From NCBI GenBank assembly GCA_950295325.1, contig OX485806.1, positions 22,322,001 through 22,382,000 of the forward strand: a stretch of 60,000 bases of DNA, given 5' to 3'. Made by a program: the position numbers and the translations under genes. Below are positions 20,201 to 30,774 of this stretch, piece by piece. The number at the start of each line of letters is the position of its first letter. Within the stretch, counting starts at the first letter, position 1. Source of the stretch: Polytrichum commune (taxonomy: Eukaryota; Streptophyta; Polytrichopsida; Polytrichales; Polytrichaceae). The notes beneath the pieces are model-generated. The model was not told the origin of the DNA, did not search any database, and worked only from the letters and a program-made list of their open reading frames with translations.

Positions 20201-23200
20201 TGATGACTTAAACGAGAATGAGATTGGCAAGGCATTGGTGGGAGTCGTCCATCCCGAAGGTCAAAGGGTTGTTATAGATTCGGGCTCGGGAAGTCTAGGT
20301 CCTAATTTTTACAATTATGGGGATAATGGGGATTATGCCCAATGGCTAAGGGAGTACCCCGAGTCCGAGGTTGATGTAATGGTTACATTTCACCAAGTAG
20401 GCTTAGGGAGTGAATTTCCTAGTGTTAGTTTAGGAGAGGGCTCATTGTTGGAGCCATGTGAGGTGCTCACCGAGGAAGAGTGGATTAGCGGTGGGTTAAC
20501 ACCTTGGGTAGATGACGTGGAAGAGGGTGAGGTTAGTTTAATTCATGTAGATGGGACTCAAGAGGAGGATGTGATTATTGAGTCATCGAAATTGGAGGAG
20601 CCTTTACATTTCAAGACCACGTCTACGGGGATAGTTGTAGGTCAAGATGTGAAAGATTACCCCAATGTGCCTTCCGATTGGTATCGGAACAAAGAGGAAC
20701 AAGCACATGTGTCGGAAGCGGATTGGCGGTACGTGGATGTGAAATTAAAGAATGGAAAAACCCGACAAATGAAGATGGGCTCCAAATTGGGGGAGAAAGA
20801 GATTAGGGAGTATAGCAATTTGGTGGATGAGTTTAGTGATACTTTTGCATGGTCCTACGATGAGCTTAAGGGAATTCCTAGGGAAATGGTAGAGCACCGG
20901 ATTCCTTTAATTCCGGGGGCGAGGCCCATTAGACAAAAGGAGAGGAGGATGAATCCTCAATTGCAATTGTTGGTGAAAGCGGAATTGGAAAGGTTATTGA
21001 AGGCCGGGTTTATCAAGCCGGTGGAAATCACGGATTGGGTTTCTCCTATGGTCTTAGTAAAGAAAAAAAATGGGAAATTAAGGGTTTGTGTCGACTATAG
21101 GAAATTGAATTCGTGCACACAAAAGGATCACTTCCCCTTACCTTTTATCACCTTGTTGCTTGAGGAGGTTGGAGGTCATTCGCGATATACCTTTATGGAT
21201 GGGTATGCGGGTTATAATCAAATTTCCATAGCCCTCCAAGATATCCATAAAACGGCTTTTACTACACCTTGGGGTACTTTTGTGTGGGTAGTGATGCCAT
21301 TTGGGTTATGTAATGCCCCGGCTACTTTCCAACGATTAGTAATGTATATCTTCACCGACTTATTGTTCAAATCCATGACCGTCTTTGTGGTCGATTTTAG
21401 CACACAAAGTAATGTGGATGATCACCTACATTGTGTTAGGGAGGCATTAGTTAGGTGTAGGAAGATGAGGTTAGCATTGAACCCGGATAAGACATTTTTG
21501 GGAGTGAATAAGGGAGTGTTGTTGGGTTATGTTGTTAGTGAGAAAGGTAGAGAACCCGATCCGGATAAGATTGCGGCCATAAGCGACTTGGCAACTCCAA
21601 CCAATTCCAAGGGGATCTCTAAGTTGTTAGGACATGTGGGATGGTACCGGGAACTTATTCCTAATTTTTCAAAGATAGCGGTGCCCATTACCCATTTGCT
21701 CAAAAAGGATGTCAAATTCGAGTGGACGGATGCTTGTCAAAAAGCCTTTGAGGAATTGCGGGATAGGTTGAGCACCTATCCGGTGTTGATACCACCCAAT
21801 TGGGGTAAACATTTTCACGTCTATTGTGATGCTAGTAATGTGGCAATAGGGAGTGCGCTTTGTCAAGCAACGGGAGAAAAAGAGAAGGATCAACCTATAG
21901 CTTATGCGAGTAAGCAATTGACCCCCGCCGAAAGAAACTACTCTACAACGGAGAGGGAGTGCCTAGCCATGGTGTTTTCCGTTAAAAAGTTTAGACATTA
22001 CCTCATGTGCAACCCGGTTGTATTTTTTGTTGACCACATGGCTATCAAGTATCTAATTAACAAGGCGGAGTTAAGTGGTAGGTTAGCTAGGTGGGTTTTG
22101 TTATTAGAAGAATTCGACTACACGGTGGAATATAAACCGGGTCGTATGCATTTACAAGCGGACCACTTGTCTAGGTTGTCGGAGGAGATAGGAAAAAATC
22201 CGGTAAATGATATGTTAGTAGATGATAGCCTCTTTGTGGTCACTTCTACACCGGAGTGGTATGCGGGCATAGTGGAATTTCTAACAACCCACAAGTTGCC
22301 CAAAGAGTGGACAAAAGAAGAGAGAAGGAAGGTGAGGGTAAATAGTAGGCAATTTGTTGTAGTGGGCCATAGGTTGTTTAGAAGGGGGTCCGATGGTATT
22401 TTACGACGATGCGTGTCAAAAACGGAGGTTGAAGCGATTTTAATCGCTTGCCACGATAGCGCTTGCGGCGGTCACTTCTCGGGTCAACTCACCGGGCAAA
22501 AAATACTTAGAGCGGGCTACTTTTGGCCTACACTATTTAAGGACGCCCATGACTATGTAAGGAAATGCGACGCTTGCCAACGGTATGCCCGAAACGACCT
22601 TAGAATGGAGATGCCTTTACATGTATCATTACCCTTAATTCCTTTCGAAAAATGGGGCATCGACTATGTGGGTGAGGTCCATCCCCAATCTTCAAAAGGA
22701 ATGAAATATATTGTGGTGGCAACCGAGTACCTCACCAAGTGGGCGGAAGCCAAAGCGGTGAAGACCGACACGGCGGAACACGCGGCAACATTTATGTACG
22801 AAAACATAATTTCGCGGTTCGGGGTGCCGAAGATCCTAGTAAGCGATAGGGGTACTCACTTTTTGAATGACTTGATTCGAGAGATGACAGAGAAATTTAA
22901 AATTGATTACCGGAAGACTACTCCCTACCACCCACAAACCAATGGACAAACGGAAAGGGTTAACGGAATTTTGGTGAGTATACTACGCAAGACGGTTATA
23001 GACTCGAAGCGGGATTGGGATACGAAACTAACGGCGGCACTTTGGGCATACCGTACAACCTATAAGGTAACTACGCGTGCTACACCATTTTCCTTAGTCT
23101 ATGGTCTTGAAGCGACACTACCAATCGAATATGAAGTCGAGTCACTTAGGGTGGCCGTGAGTACGAGACTTACCGAAAGTCAATCCTTACGAAATCGACT

Positions 23201-23504
23201 AACCGATTTGGAAGCACTTGACGAAGGGAGGAGAATGGCGGCTCAACATATTGAGGCAATCCAAAGAAGGAGAAAGATTACTTTCGACAAACGACATAAG
23301 AGAAGGGCCCTAACACCGGGAATGATGGTCATGATTCAAGACGCACGAAAGCTTGAATTTCCGGCGAAATTCAATGCGGTATGGTTAGGACCTTACCTTG
23401 TCTATGAGGTCTTTCCTAATAATTCAATTCAATTGGAAACGTTGAATGGTGAGCTCTTTCTTACCCGTACATCGGGAAGTAGATGTAAGGAGTACCGAGC
23501 TTGA
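17283..23504 (+). CDS. Gypsy gag-pol polyprotein, 2073 aa, intact frame, altered RT active site
   Basis: A single ORF. Domains by approximate residue: gag (140-300), CCHC knuckle CVQCGQPGHTRQFC (426-440) and a second Cys/His cluster (CSNCGGSHPSDTC, about 515), aspartic protease VLVDGGSSLNILP (about 840), RT (about 1220-1400; FMDGYAGYNQI near 1303), RNase H (about 1510-1640; VYCDAS, TERECLA, ADHLSR) and integrase. Integrase has the HHCC zinc site (near 1721-1760), DDE residues in WGIDYVG, SDRGTHF and QTERVNG, then a GPY/F-type end and no chromodomain. The RT polymerase motif reads VFVVDF (21381-21398), with Val at residue 1370 where the first Asp of the Y/F-V-D-D pair is expected. The frame is otherwise undamaged. 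Confidence 0.93.
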   Translation: MQGRTRSQKPSLIVGLEKSTRKRRSSKISDRLEQDNVRIESCLNVEPRTRSILNTLELGAQLEEEITPSKLSGETSSENYTLREEFPVEVDRGLLNSSPVTMAEERGMDPPPIPPIPPIDPLVRPRGLPIVVPQNLAAMDMPSHLPKFYGTKDEDPSRHMERYIERLASFLITDPGYWLVWFPTTLEGEAYEWYRDHAEGHFRGWEQLQREFLNEFRPEVGQSTALRALSSLKQGREEEISAYIRRFDLVCTRFVGTMLNDDTLKQFFIQGFFKSGTIRGVLERNPLTLADAKRAARDIENLDKDHERLWRREDELIPQFIPIHPRVVAVEPAKYENQIPYAIVDTGPRPLAVREPAPLLALPAPRTDPHLEEVERRLGASQLGFQEAMIKQMQSLTDQMSLMIRSQQPGPPPPVESGRHSSGLWCVQCGQPGHTRQFCRSGQNRDQRGNGNPPQQNQRGQAPPHYGNGSNRGPQPRGQGGQNLEKKEFHPFCGRWHAQGQCWSEGQEFNCSNCGGSHPSDTCRQPDKIINVPYPVANPQQQARDNMRGARPQGVPANELRPPNLYYDHSNARQTFHPPAGLQTTTGYIPIQNRQGVPPNGSNGRQAPPTDPGPSNSQDVRFMDGVLEATCDDMLPLPTRIGEEQSQWPPHTNAITYELVKGKGVVEEAPALAVTTRARRGDAPLEVGIGEQGNYSSDEEINLSELDRVARRATKDVERENIILQDRERTNAVHDLDNSDVGEWEGPGVPVDEFDVVGNSKVERSTGYDLWADLSTLKADITFGQLLEISPTARKTLKEGMPVHKRMRKVKAKIAARIQSQGGRDVKAIEIEVVIVDKVVPNVLVDGGSSLNILPEDTMKKLGLGLTGPSPLVINMANQSSTTPLGMIKDCRMTTGGEEYLVTFHVIKMHSNKDTFPILLGRPWLRMANAMVNWGGPKPSITYGPEGNRVIVSIGSLEGWMKKEMYLPLEKEIDDLNENEIGKALVGVVHPEGQRVVIDSGSGSLGPNFYNYGDNGDYAQWLREYPESEVDVMVTFHQVGLGSEFPSVSLGEGSLLEPCEVLTEEEWISGGLTPWVDDVEEGEVSLIHVDGTQEEDVIIESSKLEEPLHFKTTSTGIVVGQDVKDYPNVPSDWYRNKEEQAHVSEADWRYVDVKLKNGKTRQMKMGSKLGEKEIREYSNLVDEFSDTFAWSYDELKGIPREMVEHRIPLIPGARPIRQKERRMNPQLQLLVKAELERLLKAGFIKPVEITDWVSPMVLVKKKNGKLRVCVDYRKLNSCTQKDHFPLPFITLLLEEVGGHSRYTFMDGYAGYNQISIALQDIHKTAFTTPWGTFVWVVMPFGLCNAPATFQRLVMYIFTDLLFKSMTVFVVDFSTQSNVDDHLHCVREALVRCRKMRLALNPDKTFLGVNKGVLLGYVVSEKGREPDPDKIAAISDLATPTNSKGISKLLGHVGWYRELIPNFSKIAVPITHLLKKDVKFEWTDACQKAFEELRDRLSTYPVLIPPNWGKHFHVYCDASNVAIGSALCQATGEKEKDQPIAYASKQLTPAERNYSTTERECLAMVFSVKKFRHYLMCNPVVFFVDHMAIKYLINKAELSGRLARWVLLLEEFDYTVEYKPGRMHLQADHLSRLSEEIGKNPVNDMLVDDSLFVVTSTPEWYAGIVEFLTTHKLPKEWTKEERRKVRVNSRQFVVVGHRLFRRGSDGILRRCVSKTEVEAILIACHDSACGGHFSGQLTGQKILRAGYFWPTLFKDAHDYVRKCDACQRYARNDLRMEMPLHVSLPLIPFEKWGIDYVGEVHPQSSKGMKYIVVATEYLTKWAEAKAVKTDTAEHAATFMYENIISRFGVPKILVSDRGTHFLNDLIREMTEKFKIDYRKTTPYHPQTNGQTERVNGILVSILRKTVIDSKRDWDTKLTAALWAYRTTYKVTTRATPFSLVYGLEATLPIEYEVESLRVAVSTRLTESQSLRNRLTDLEALDEGRRMAAQHIEAIQRRRKITFDKRHKRRALTPGMMVMIQDARKLEFPAKFNAVWLGPYLVYEVFPNNSIQLETLNGELFLTRTSGSRCKEYRA

Positions 23505-23565
23505 CTAGGCAACTTACCCTTGGAGCAAGAGATGTTTGGATTCATCCTCCGATGGTCGCCAATTA
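23505..23565 (+). other. Gypsy 3' tail without an evident polypurine tract
   Basis: Only 61 bases separate the gag-pol stop from the 3' LTR, and they end CCTCCGATGGTCGCCAATTA, not a purine run. CCAATTA before the LTR is the inverse of TAATTGG after the 5' LTR. Confidence 0.6.
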
Positions 23566-25713
23566 TGTGAGCCCAAAAGGGTGCCCACATTTAGTCTTAG
23601 ACCCCTGAAACGTTAGTTGATGCACTTTGAAGTAGCATGTTACTTCACAAAAATATAAAAAGAGTGAAATGTTAGTCTTAGAAGTACCATGTTGTAAGAG
23701 GCTAGGATGTGAGTTGTTATTGTGTTTTTACCTTCGGAAGGATTTGAGTGAATGAGGATAGGTAAGGAGAACTTGGATTGAGTAGTTAGTGAGTAGGCTA
23801 GTACAAATGGATGGAGACAACCAAAGTGACTCAAGAGGCAAGTGCATTCGAATTGGGATGAATGGAGGATCACATGGAGCGCACAAGTGGACCACCTCAT
23901 CATGGCCACTTAATGGGGAAGGCCCAAGGAAGAATGCAAGGTGGAGGATAAGCAAATTCTCAAAGCACCAATCAAATCACGAGTTAAGCATCGTGGTTTG
24001 AATTAAGTGGTGAGCGACGATTTGGGAAAGTAAGGGGAGAAAGTTATGGCGGCGGAAAGCGAAGGAGGCTAAGTTTGGGTTGAAGCATCCCAAGTTTGGT
24101 AAAGTGTGGTAGGTAGAAAGCCAAGGCTAGTTAAATGTTCGAATTAGGATCCTTGTTGATCATTTGAGGGAGGAAGGCTTAGAAGATAGGATTGGCGCCT
24201 ACTAAGTAGGAGGAAATCTCAAGGGCTTATCGTGAGCCTTGAGGGTGCTCACCCCCTCAAGCTTACTATATAATCCCTCATTCTTCCCTCACTCATCCTC
24301 TCTTTCCTTTGTGCTCCAAGGCACCCCACGAGTTATAAGTGTGGGTGTGGGAAGCCATATTGGAGCACATGTGTGTGCTTAGTTTTTAGTTTGAGAGCCA
24401 AGGCTTGTTAGCCTTGAAGAGGGCTTGACCTCTTGGTAGAATTAGTGTTGACGTGAAGGATTTTAAAGTTAATTCATGATTCCAATTTGTGGTACTTAAA
24501 GTTCATGTTTTGAATACACGTGGTTGCAAGTTCCATGTTTAAGAGTTGAGCACTTGATGTTGTGATGAGTGCAAAAATATACTTGTGTGGATTAGTTAGT
24601 CTTAGTGAAGTTAGGAAATTCTCTCTCCCCCTCTCCTCTCTAGGATTTTAGGATTTTAGGATTAGAGAAGAATTGTGTGATTAGAAAGGGGTTGTTAGTA
24701 GAATTAGGGAAATTAGGTAGGAAGATTAGTTAAGGGCTTGAATAATTAGTGAGGTAGTTGGGGATTACAACTACAAAGTTGTGGGTTCATGAAGGAGCTG
24801 GGTTTGTTTAGTTAGAAAGTAAAGAGCTGGGTTTATGAAGGACCTGGGTTTGTTTAGTTAGAAGCTAAGGAGCTGGGTTTATGAAGGAGCTGGGTTTATG
24901 AAGGAGCTGGGTTTGTTTAGTTAGAAGCTAAGAAGCTGGGTTTATGAAGGAGCTGGGTTTATGAAGGAGCTAGGTTTATGTAATTAGAAAGTAAAGAGAT
25001 GGGTTCATGAAGGAGCTTAGTAGATAGCCTACCTAATTAGCTCATAGACAAGTAGTTAGTTACATTATGCTAGTTAGTGTCATGTGTGGCTTTCACAAGT
25101 AAATGTATTTGAGATTGACTATAGAGAATAGTGTTTTTTTTAACACTTGCATCCTCTCTTTAAAAATAAACCACGTGCACAACTTAATGGAGAATGTGGA
25201 GCACTCTCGCGATGGCAAGACAAAGGAAGCAAAGACCAAAGGTGCGAGGGAGAGATTGACATAAGTCACATAAGTATTTCTTAATACTTAAAGGCTTATG
25301 TACGGTATGGAGACACCAAGTGAGACCTCTTATAGTAGCGATACGGAATACACAAGTGATAGTTCAAGTGGTAGTATAGAGTCAACGGCACGGACTCCAT
25401 TTAGGAGAGGGATATCCTTAAGGGCTTGTGTAGCTAAAGCAGCCGGATGGACGTTAGAAGCAAACAAAGACAAAATAGCACCCGAGCATAAGGAGGTTAA
25501 AATAACATAGTTAACTTGTGCATTCTCCACATACGTATTGAAATCGTACATTGAGTTGTTAAAAGTGAAATTCCAGTTAAATCCAAGACCACTTGAAGGG
25601 TGAACCTTGCACTATGGACTCATCCAAGTCCAAATCCAATACCGCGGAGGAATGTGAGCCCAAACCCACTACTCGGACTACGGACGCTTAAGGGTGGGGG
25701 GTTTGGCCTCATA
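23566..25713 (+). repeat. Gypsy 3' LTR
   Basis: 2148 bp, TGTGAG to CTCATA; two differences from the 5' LTR by eye. TATA box at 24267-24273; second copy of the 70-codon ORF at 25298-25510. Confidence 0.95.
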
Positions 25714-28700
25714 CAAAGCATACTTGGTAGTTGACGACCTAGAAGGCATTCTGAATTATCCGGTACCAGACAATTTTACAGCATCACAAAAGAGTTGGGC
25801 GTTAGTTTTTATGCGAAAGCATATTGATGATTCACTTGAGCAACAATATTTACAAATTGAAGACCCAGCAGACTTGTGGAGGCAATTGGAGGCCAGATTT
25901 CGCCACGAGAAGACCATCTTTTTGCCTAAGGCACGTAATGATTGGGCAAACCTCAGGGTTTATGATTTCTCAGATTTCTCATCCTACAACAACGAGCTAT
26001 TCAAGATTGTGTCTCAATTGCACTTGTGTGGGGAGGACAAGACCGATGAAGACATGATTGAAAAGACTTTATCCACTTTCCCAACTGCGGCTGCATTGCT
26101 GGCCCAAATGTACCGGACTATGAGGTTTCGAACCTACTGCGAGCTCACACAATTCCTGCTACTCGCTGAACAACAACAACAGTTGTTGCTGAAGAACAAC
26201 GAATCCAAACCGCCCCACGAAGCCAACGCAACGGAGATACCAACCAGGAGGCCCAAGGGAGGCTGGAAGTCCAATCAACAGAAGCCGAATCGAGTTCCTT
26301 ACTCCAAGTCAAACGATAAGTCTTATAACCCCTCATCTGGCTCTGGTTCTCGCTTTTCTAATAAGACCAATCAGTCTGGTTCTCGCAAATGTTTCAAGTG
26401 TGGTAGAAACGGTCACATGCAGAAGGAGTGCCGGACAGGCGAGTGCAAAAAGTGTGGTCGCCCGGGGCATCTAACCCGGGATTGTAAGACCAATGAATGT
26501 CAAAGGTGTGGCAGAACTGGACATGAATCTCGCGAGTGCCGGGCCAGAGCATATACGGAGAAGTTGTACAAGGAACTCCAAGAGCTTCGGAAATGCCAAA
26601 GGGAGTCCCTGGACGCCCCATCCCTTGATGGCACCGACCATGAAAATTACACAGTAATAGTGGAGTCGTTGAGCACTCACAACGTCATTGAGATGACGGA
26701 TGGTGACATGGCTTTGCTAGATAGTGGCTCAACACATACAATCTTGCGTGACCCACGGTATTTTGAGTTCTCGAGACATGATTCCGAAACTCCTTCATGG
26801 CAAACTTGTGAGCTCAGCACAGTTGCCGGAAAACGGAAGATGACCTTCCGTGAGGGCCGGGCGAGAGTGAAGCTCCCCGGAGGCGCCACCCTCATCTGCT
26901 CCAATGCCATGTTCGCCCCGGAGGCACAACGAAGTCTGATCAGCTTCCGCGACCTCCGGGCCCATGGAATTCACGCCCTGACTACGATCAGGGATGGTGA
27001 GGAGATTCTCAAACTGATGCAAGGAGGCACATGCCTCGCTACCGCACGCTGTGGGGCTAACGGCCTCTATGAGATTCCGATCTCTTCTCTCACTACAGGA
27101 CACCAAGACCACTCAACATATTCAGTCACCATACCTGAGAAAGCCAAGCTCTGGCACTGGAGGATGGGCCACCCAGGAGTGACCATGTTCAGAAGGATGA
27201 TACCTGTTCTAACATGTCATGAGGTCTGCCTTAGCGATGCCAACAAGCTTGGAGTGTGCGAGGCGTGTGCTCAGGGAAAACTCATCCTCAAGCCTTCGCA
27301 TTGGAAGTTGCCGCAGGAGCTCCCTCCACCACTCCATCGTCTCCAAGGGGACATATGCGGTCCCATCGCTCCTGAATCTGGGCCTTTCAGGTACTTCCTC
27401 GTTCTTGTCGATGCTGCTGGGGTACATTTTGAAGTCTCTCTATTAAGTACTCGAAATATCGTTTTCTCTAAAATCCTAGCATCCTTGATAAAGTTCAGAG
27501 CCCACTACCCAAAGTACCCAGTCAAATTCTTGCGCATCGACAACGCACAAGAATTTAAATCATATGCTTTTGAAGACTATTGTCAAGCCACAGGAATTTC
27601 TTTAACTTATGGTGTCCCATATGAACATGCTCAAAATGGGTTGGCTAAGGCTTTCATCAAGAAAATTCAACTCATAAGCCGGCATCTTTTGATCCATGCT
27701 CATTTACCTTCCTCTTTTTGGTCACATGTTGTCTTGCATGCCACTACTTTGCTTAGATATAGACCTACTTTGCTTCATGAGCATTCTCCCCTTGAGACCT
27801 TAACCGGTCAACCCCCTAGCGTTGCACATTTTAGAGTCTTTGGATGTCGTGTCTGGGTCCCTGTTCCGGAGCCCGAGCGTAAGACCATAGGGACCCATCG
27901 CCAGGAAGGCATATACGTGGGATTTGACTCTCCAAGTATAATCCGTTGGGTTTCCCCTAAGTCTGGAGTCTTACATAAGGCTCGTTTCCATAATTGTCAA
28001 TTCGAGGAAAAAGTCTTCCCTTCTCTCACTTCACCGGGTCCCTCTCAACCTCTGGTTTTTGCTGCTCCTCAAACCATTACTATGAACCCAGACCCTAGGA
28101 CTACTCTTGCAGACTCTGAAGTTAGAAAATTGCTAGCTCTCCAAGCCTTGGCTAAAAAGCTTCCGGACGGTTTCAATGACTCCTCGCGCATCACTCGAAA
28201 CCCACTCCCGGGAGCTGGTCAAACACAACTCAAAGTCTTTCCCAACCGGGATGCTCCTCAATCACTGTTGCCCAAATCCAAGAAGCCTAGGTCCACTCGG
28301 TCCAGTCATCATGGTGAGCTCATTGTCTCTACTCCCCCGAGTGATTTAGACCCTATCATTTGTTCTCCCACCGAGGCCATGTCCATTTCTTCTTTTGTGT
28401 CTAGCTTGGAGGCAGCTGCTGACCCTCTCACGCTGGAGGCAGCAAAGGCCAGCCCTGATTGGCCTAGGTGGCTTGAGGCTCTTCAACATGAGTATGCCTC
28501 CTTGCGCAAACATCAAGTCTTTGGTCCGCTTGTGACTAACTTGGCCACCAAGCCAGTTGGTCACAAGTTGATTTTCACAAAGAAAAGAAATGCCCAAGGG
28601 CAAGTTCTTCGCTACAAGGTCCGTTTAGTAGCACAAGGTTTCACTCAACGTCCGGGTGTAGATTACACATCAACTTATTCCCCAGTCATGGATTCTACTA

Positions 28701-30196
28701 CCTTTAGGTACCTTCTAGGGATGGCAGTCCAATACATGTTAGAAACACAATTACTTGATGTTGTCACAACCTACTTGTATGGTTCACTAGACACTGAGCT
28801 TTACATTAAGCCACCTCCTGATTTTCTCTCTAAACCCATCCCAGTTGACACATCCAAGTCCTATTCGGGTCTCAAAATTCAACATGCATTGTATGGCTTG
28901 AAGCAAGCTGGACGCATGTGGTACTCTCATCTACATTCTTTCTTGCTTCACCATAATTTTCAGCATGACCAGAGTTTACCTTGCATTTTCATCCTTAGAG
29001 AGTCTTCCGGTTTTGCCATTGTCGCCATTTATGTTGATGACATCAATCTAGTGGGTACCCCAGCAACATGCAAGAAGGTTGTTAGCTTGCTAACCAACCG
29101 CTTCGAGATGAAGTTGTTAGGAAAAACTTCCTATTGCCTTGGACTATAGATTGCTCATCTTCCTGATGGCAGCATCTTTCTTCACCAAACAGGCTACACT
29201 CAGAAGTTGTTAAGGAGATTTGACATGGACAAAGCCAACCCTCTCTCACCTCCAATGATTGGTAGAAGCAACACCAAAGATGATCCATATCATCCATGCC
29301 AGGAAGAGGAGGAGGAGTTCACGGACAGAACTCGCTATCTTGCAGCCGTAGGCGCCTTGTTATACCTTGCAACTTTCACAAGACCCGACATTTCTTTCAC
29401 TGTGAGTGTTTTGGCAAGGCACAGTCAAAAACCTTCCATAAGGCATTGGCGCGCTGTCAAGCATGTTTTCAGATATTTGCGTGGCACCGAAGACTTGGGA
29501 CTTCACTATGTCAAGACTGGCTCCTCGGAAATTATCGGTTATGCGGATGCCGGCTACAAATCTGATGTCACCACAGGCAAGTCCCAAACTGGGTACATTT
29601 TCCTTTACAGTAATGCACCCATATCTTGGAAAAATGTCAAACAGACGGTGACAGCAACCTCCACCAACCATTCAGAGCTGATTGCTTTTCACGAGGCCAC
29701 TCGAGAAGTTATTTGGCTTCGAAATCTTCACAGGTTATTGATAACTCAGACCGGCCTCAACACCCCCATCAACCCAACCGTCATATACGAGGATAATGCA
29801 GCATGTGTAGCACAAGTGGGTGCTGGATTTATCAAAAACGACCGGGTGAAGCATATTGATCCACAGATTTTCAGTTACACACAAGAGTTAATCACAAGTG
29901 GTCAAATTCAAATACAAAACATCGAATCTGCCTACAATATTGCTGATCTCCTCACAAAAGCTTTACCAGCCTACACTCATCGTCGACTTGTACAAGCAGC
30001 TGGAATGAGACTTTTACATGAGCTTAGTTCCAATTAGATACACTCTTTTCTATCATCTGAGATTTTTTCCTAGAAGAAAGGTTTTTTTTGTACTCAGAGG
30101 TAGTTTTTAATGAGGTATCTAGCGATTGAGGAGGAGAATTAGTAGATCACAATCACTAGATTAAAATTTTATTTTTTAACAATTACTTATTCCTTC

Positions 30197-30205
30197 GAGG
30201 AGGAG
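30197..30205 (+). other. Copia polypurine tract
   Basis: GAGGAGGAG lies directly before the 3' LTR, where second-strand synthesis is primed. Confidence 0.75.
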
Positions 30206-30418
30206 TGTTGAGTTATCCTAAAGTAAGAGTAACTTGAGCGAAGTAATAGTAACTGTATGTTCCACTCCAGTCTACTGACTATTGGGGATTCAGTTTACTA
30301 TAAGTTACAGCATTGTAAAGGTCACCCGACATCAATATAAAAGCCACTCACCTCAAGGTGAAACATACTTGTGATATTATTTTTCTCTCTCTCTCTTGTT
30401 TTCTCCTCTGTCGCAACA
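30206..30418 (+). repeat. Copia 3' LTR
   Basis: 213 bp, identical to 13737-13949 by eye; followed by the GAAAT target duplication. Confidence 0.95.
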
Positions 30419-30774
30419 GAAATGGTGTAAAGTACCATCTCCCCCATTTTTCACTTTGTGAAAACAAGTCCAATAGATTAAATAACGACTTTTAAGCATA
30501 ATGTTAGGGAATATCTCCAAGTAAATAGGCTCAGTAAATCTAATGAGTAACTTTTGCAGGAAAATGTCATGAGATATTTGTGGGTGCATAGGCTTGGTGT
30601 AAATTCGTAGAAATTGGTAAAAAGAAGTTGCCATATGAGTATATATTACAAGTTGGAATCTCCAATTATATCATGCATTCAACACTCCACTACCCTACTT
30701 GTTAATAGGATTCGGACTGGCCACATGCATACGTTACATGAACTATATATAGTATACAATATATGCTACATGTA

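Larger units (their letters stand above)
14246..25713 (+). mobile_element. Ty3/gypsy LTR retrotransposon (non-chromovirus), nested in copia gag
   Basis: LTRs 14246-16393 and 23566-25713 are 2148 bp each with only two differences by eye (15635 A versus 24955 G; 16392 C versus 25712 T). Ends are TGTGAG and CTCACA (CTCATA in the 3' copy). The 5-bp duplication CAAAG (14241-14245 and 25714-25718) flanks it, and removing one copy restores the copia reading frame exactly. The internal region has a priming site, a long leader, one 2073-codon gag-pol ORF and a 61-base tail before the 3' LTR. There is no chromodomain after integrase and no second RNase H, so it is a non-chromovirus, perhaps Tat/Athila-related or a lineage of seed-free plants. 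Confidence 0.95.
14122..30037 (+). pseudogene. Copia gag-pol, split by gypsy insertion and further inactivated
   Basis: Starts with ATG at 14122; 41 codons (to 14244) precede the gypsy insertion, and the frame resumes at 25718 and runs to TAA at 30037. After the break come a gag domain, three CCHC knuckles (CFKCGRNGHMQKEC, CKKCGRPGHLTRDC, CQRCGRTGHESREC; about 26390-26545), protease (LLDSGS, near 26718), the integrase zinc site and core (GDICGPI, LRIDNAQEF), RT with YVDD at 29030-29041, and RNase H. Three lesions are visible: the nested element, AAG (Lys) at 27647-27649 where the integrase catalytic Glu of NGLAE is expected, and a TAG at 29147-29149 shortly after YVDD, with the frame open beyond it. 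Confidence 0.9.
13737..30418 (+). mobile_element. Ty1/copia LTR retrotransposon, interrupted by a nested gypsy element
   Basis: LTRs are 13737-13949 and 30206-30418, 213 bp each and identical by eye, starting TGTTGAG and ending GCAACA. The 5-bp duplication GAAAT flanks the element (13732-13736 and 30419-30423). Priming site, polypurine tract and a gag-pol frame in the order gag, zinc knuckles, protease, integrase, RT, RNase H identify copia; the integrase and RT signatures are closest to the Ale/Retrofit-like lineage. A complete gypsy element sits in gag at 14246-25713. Without that insertion the copia element would be about 5.2 kb. Confidence 0.95.
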
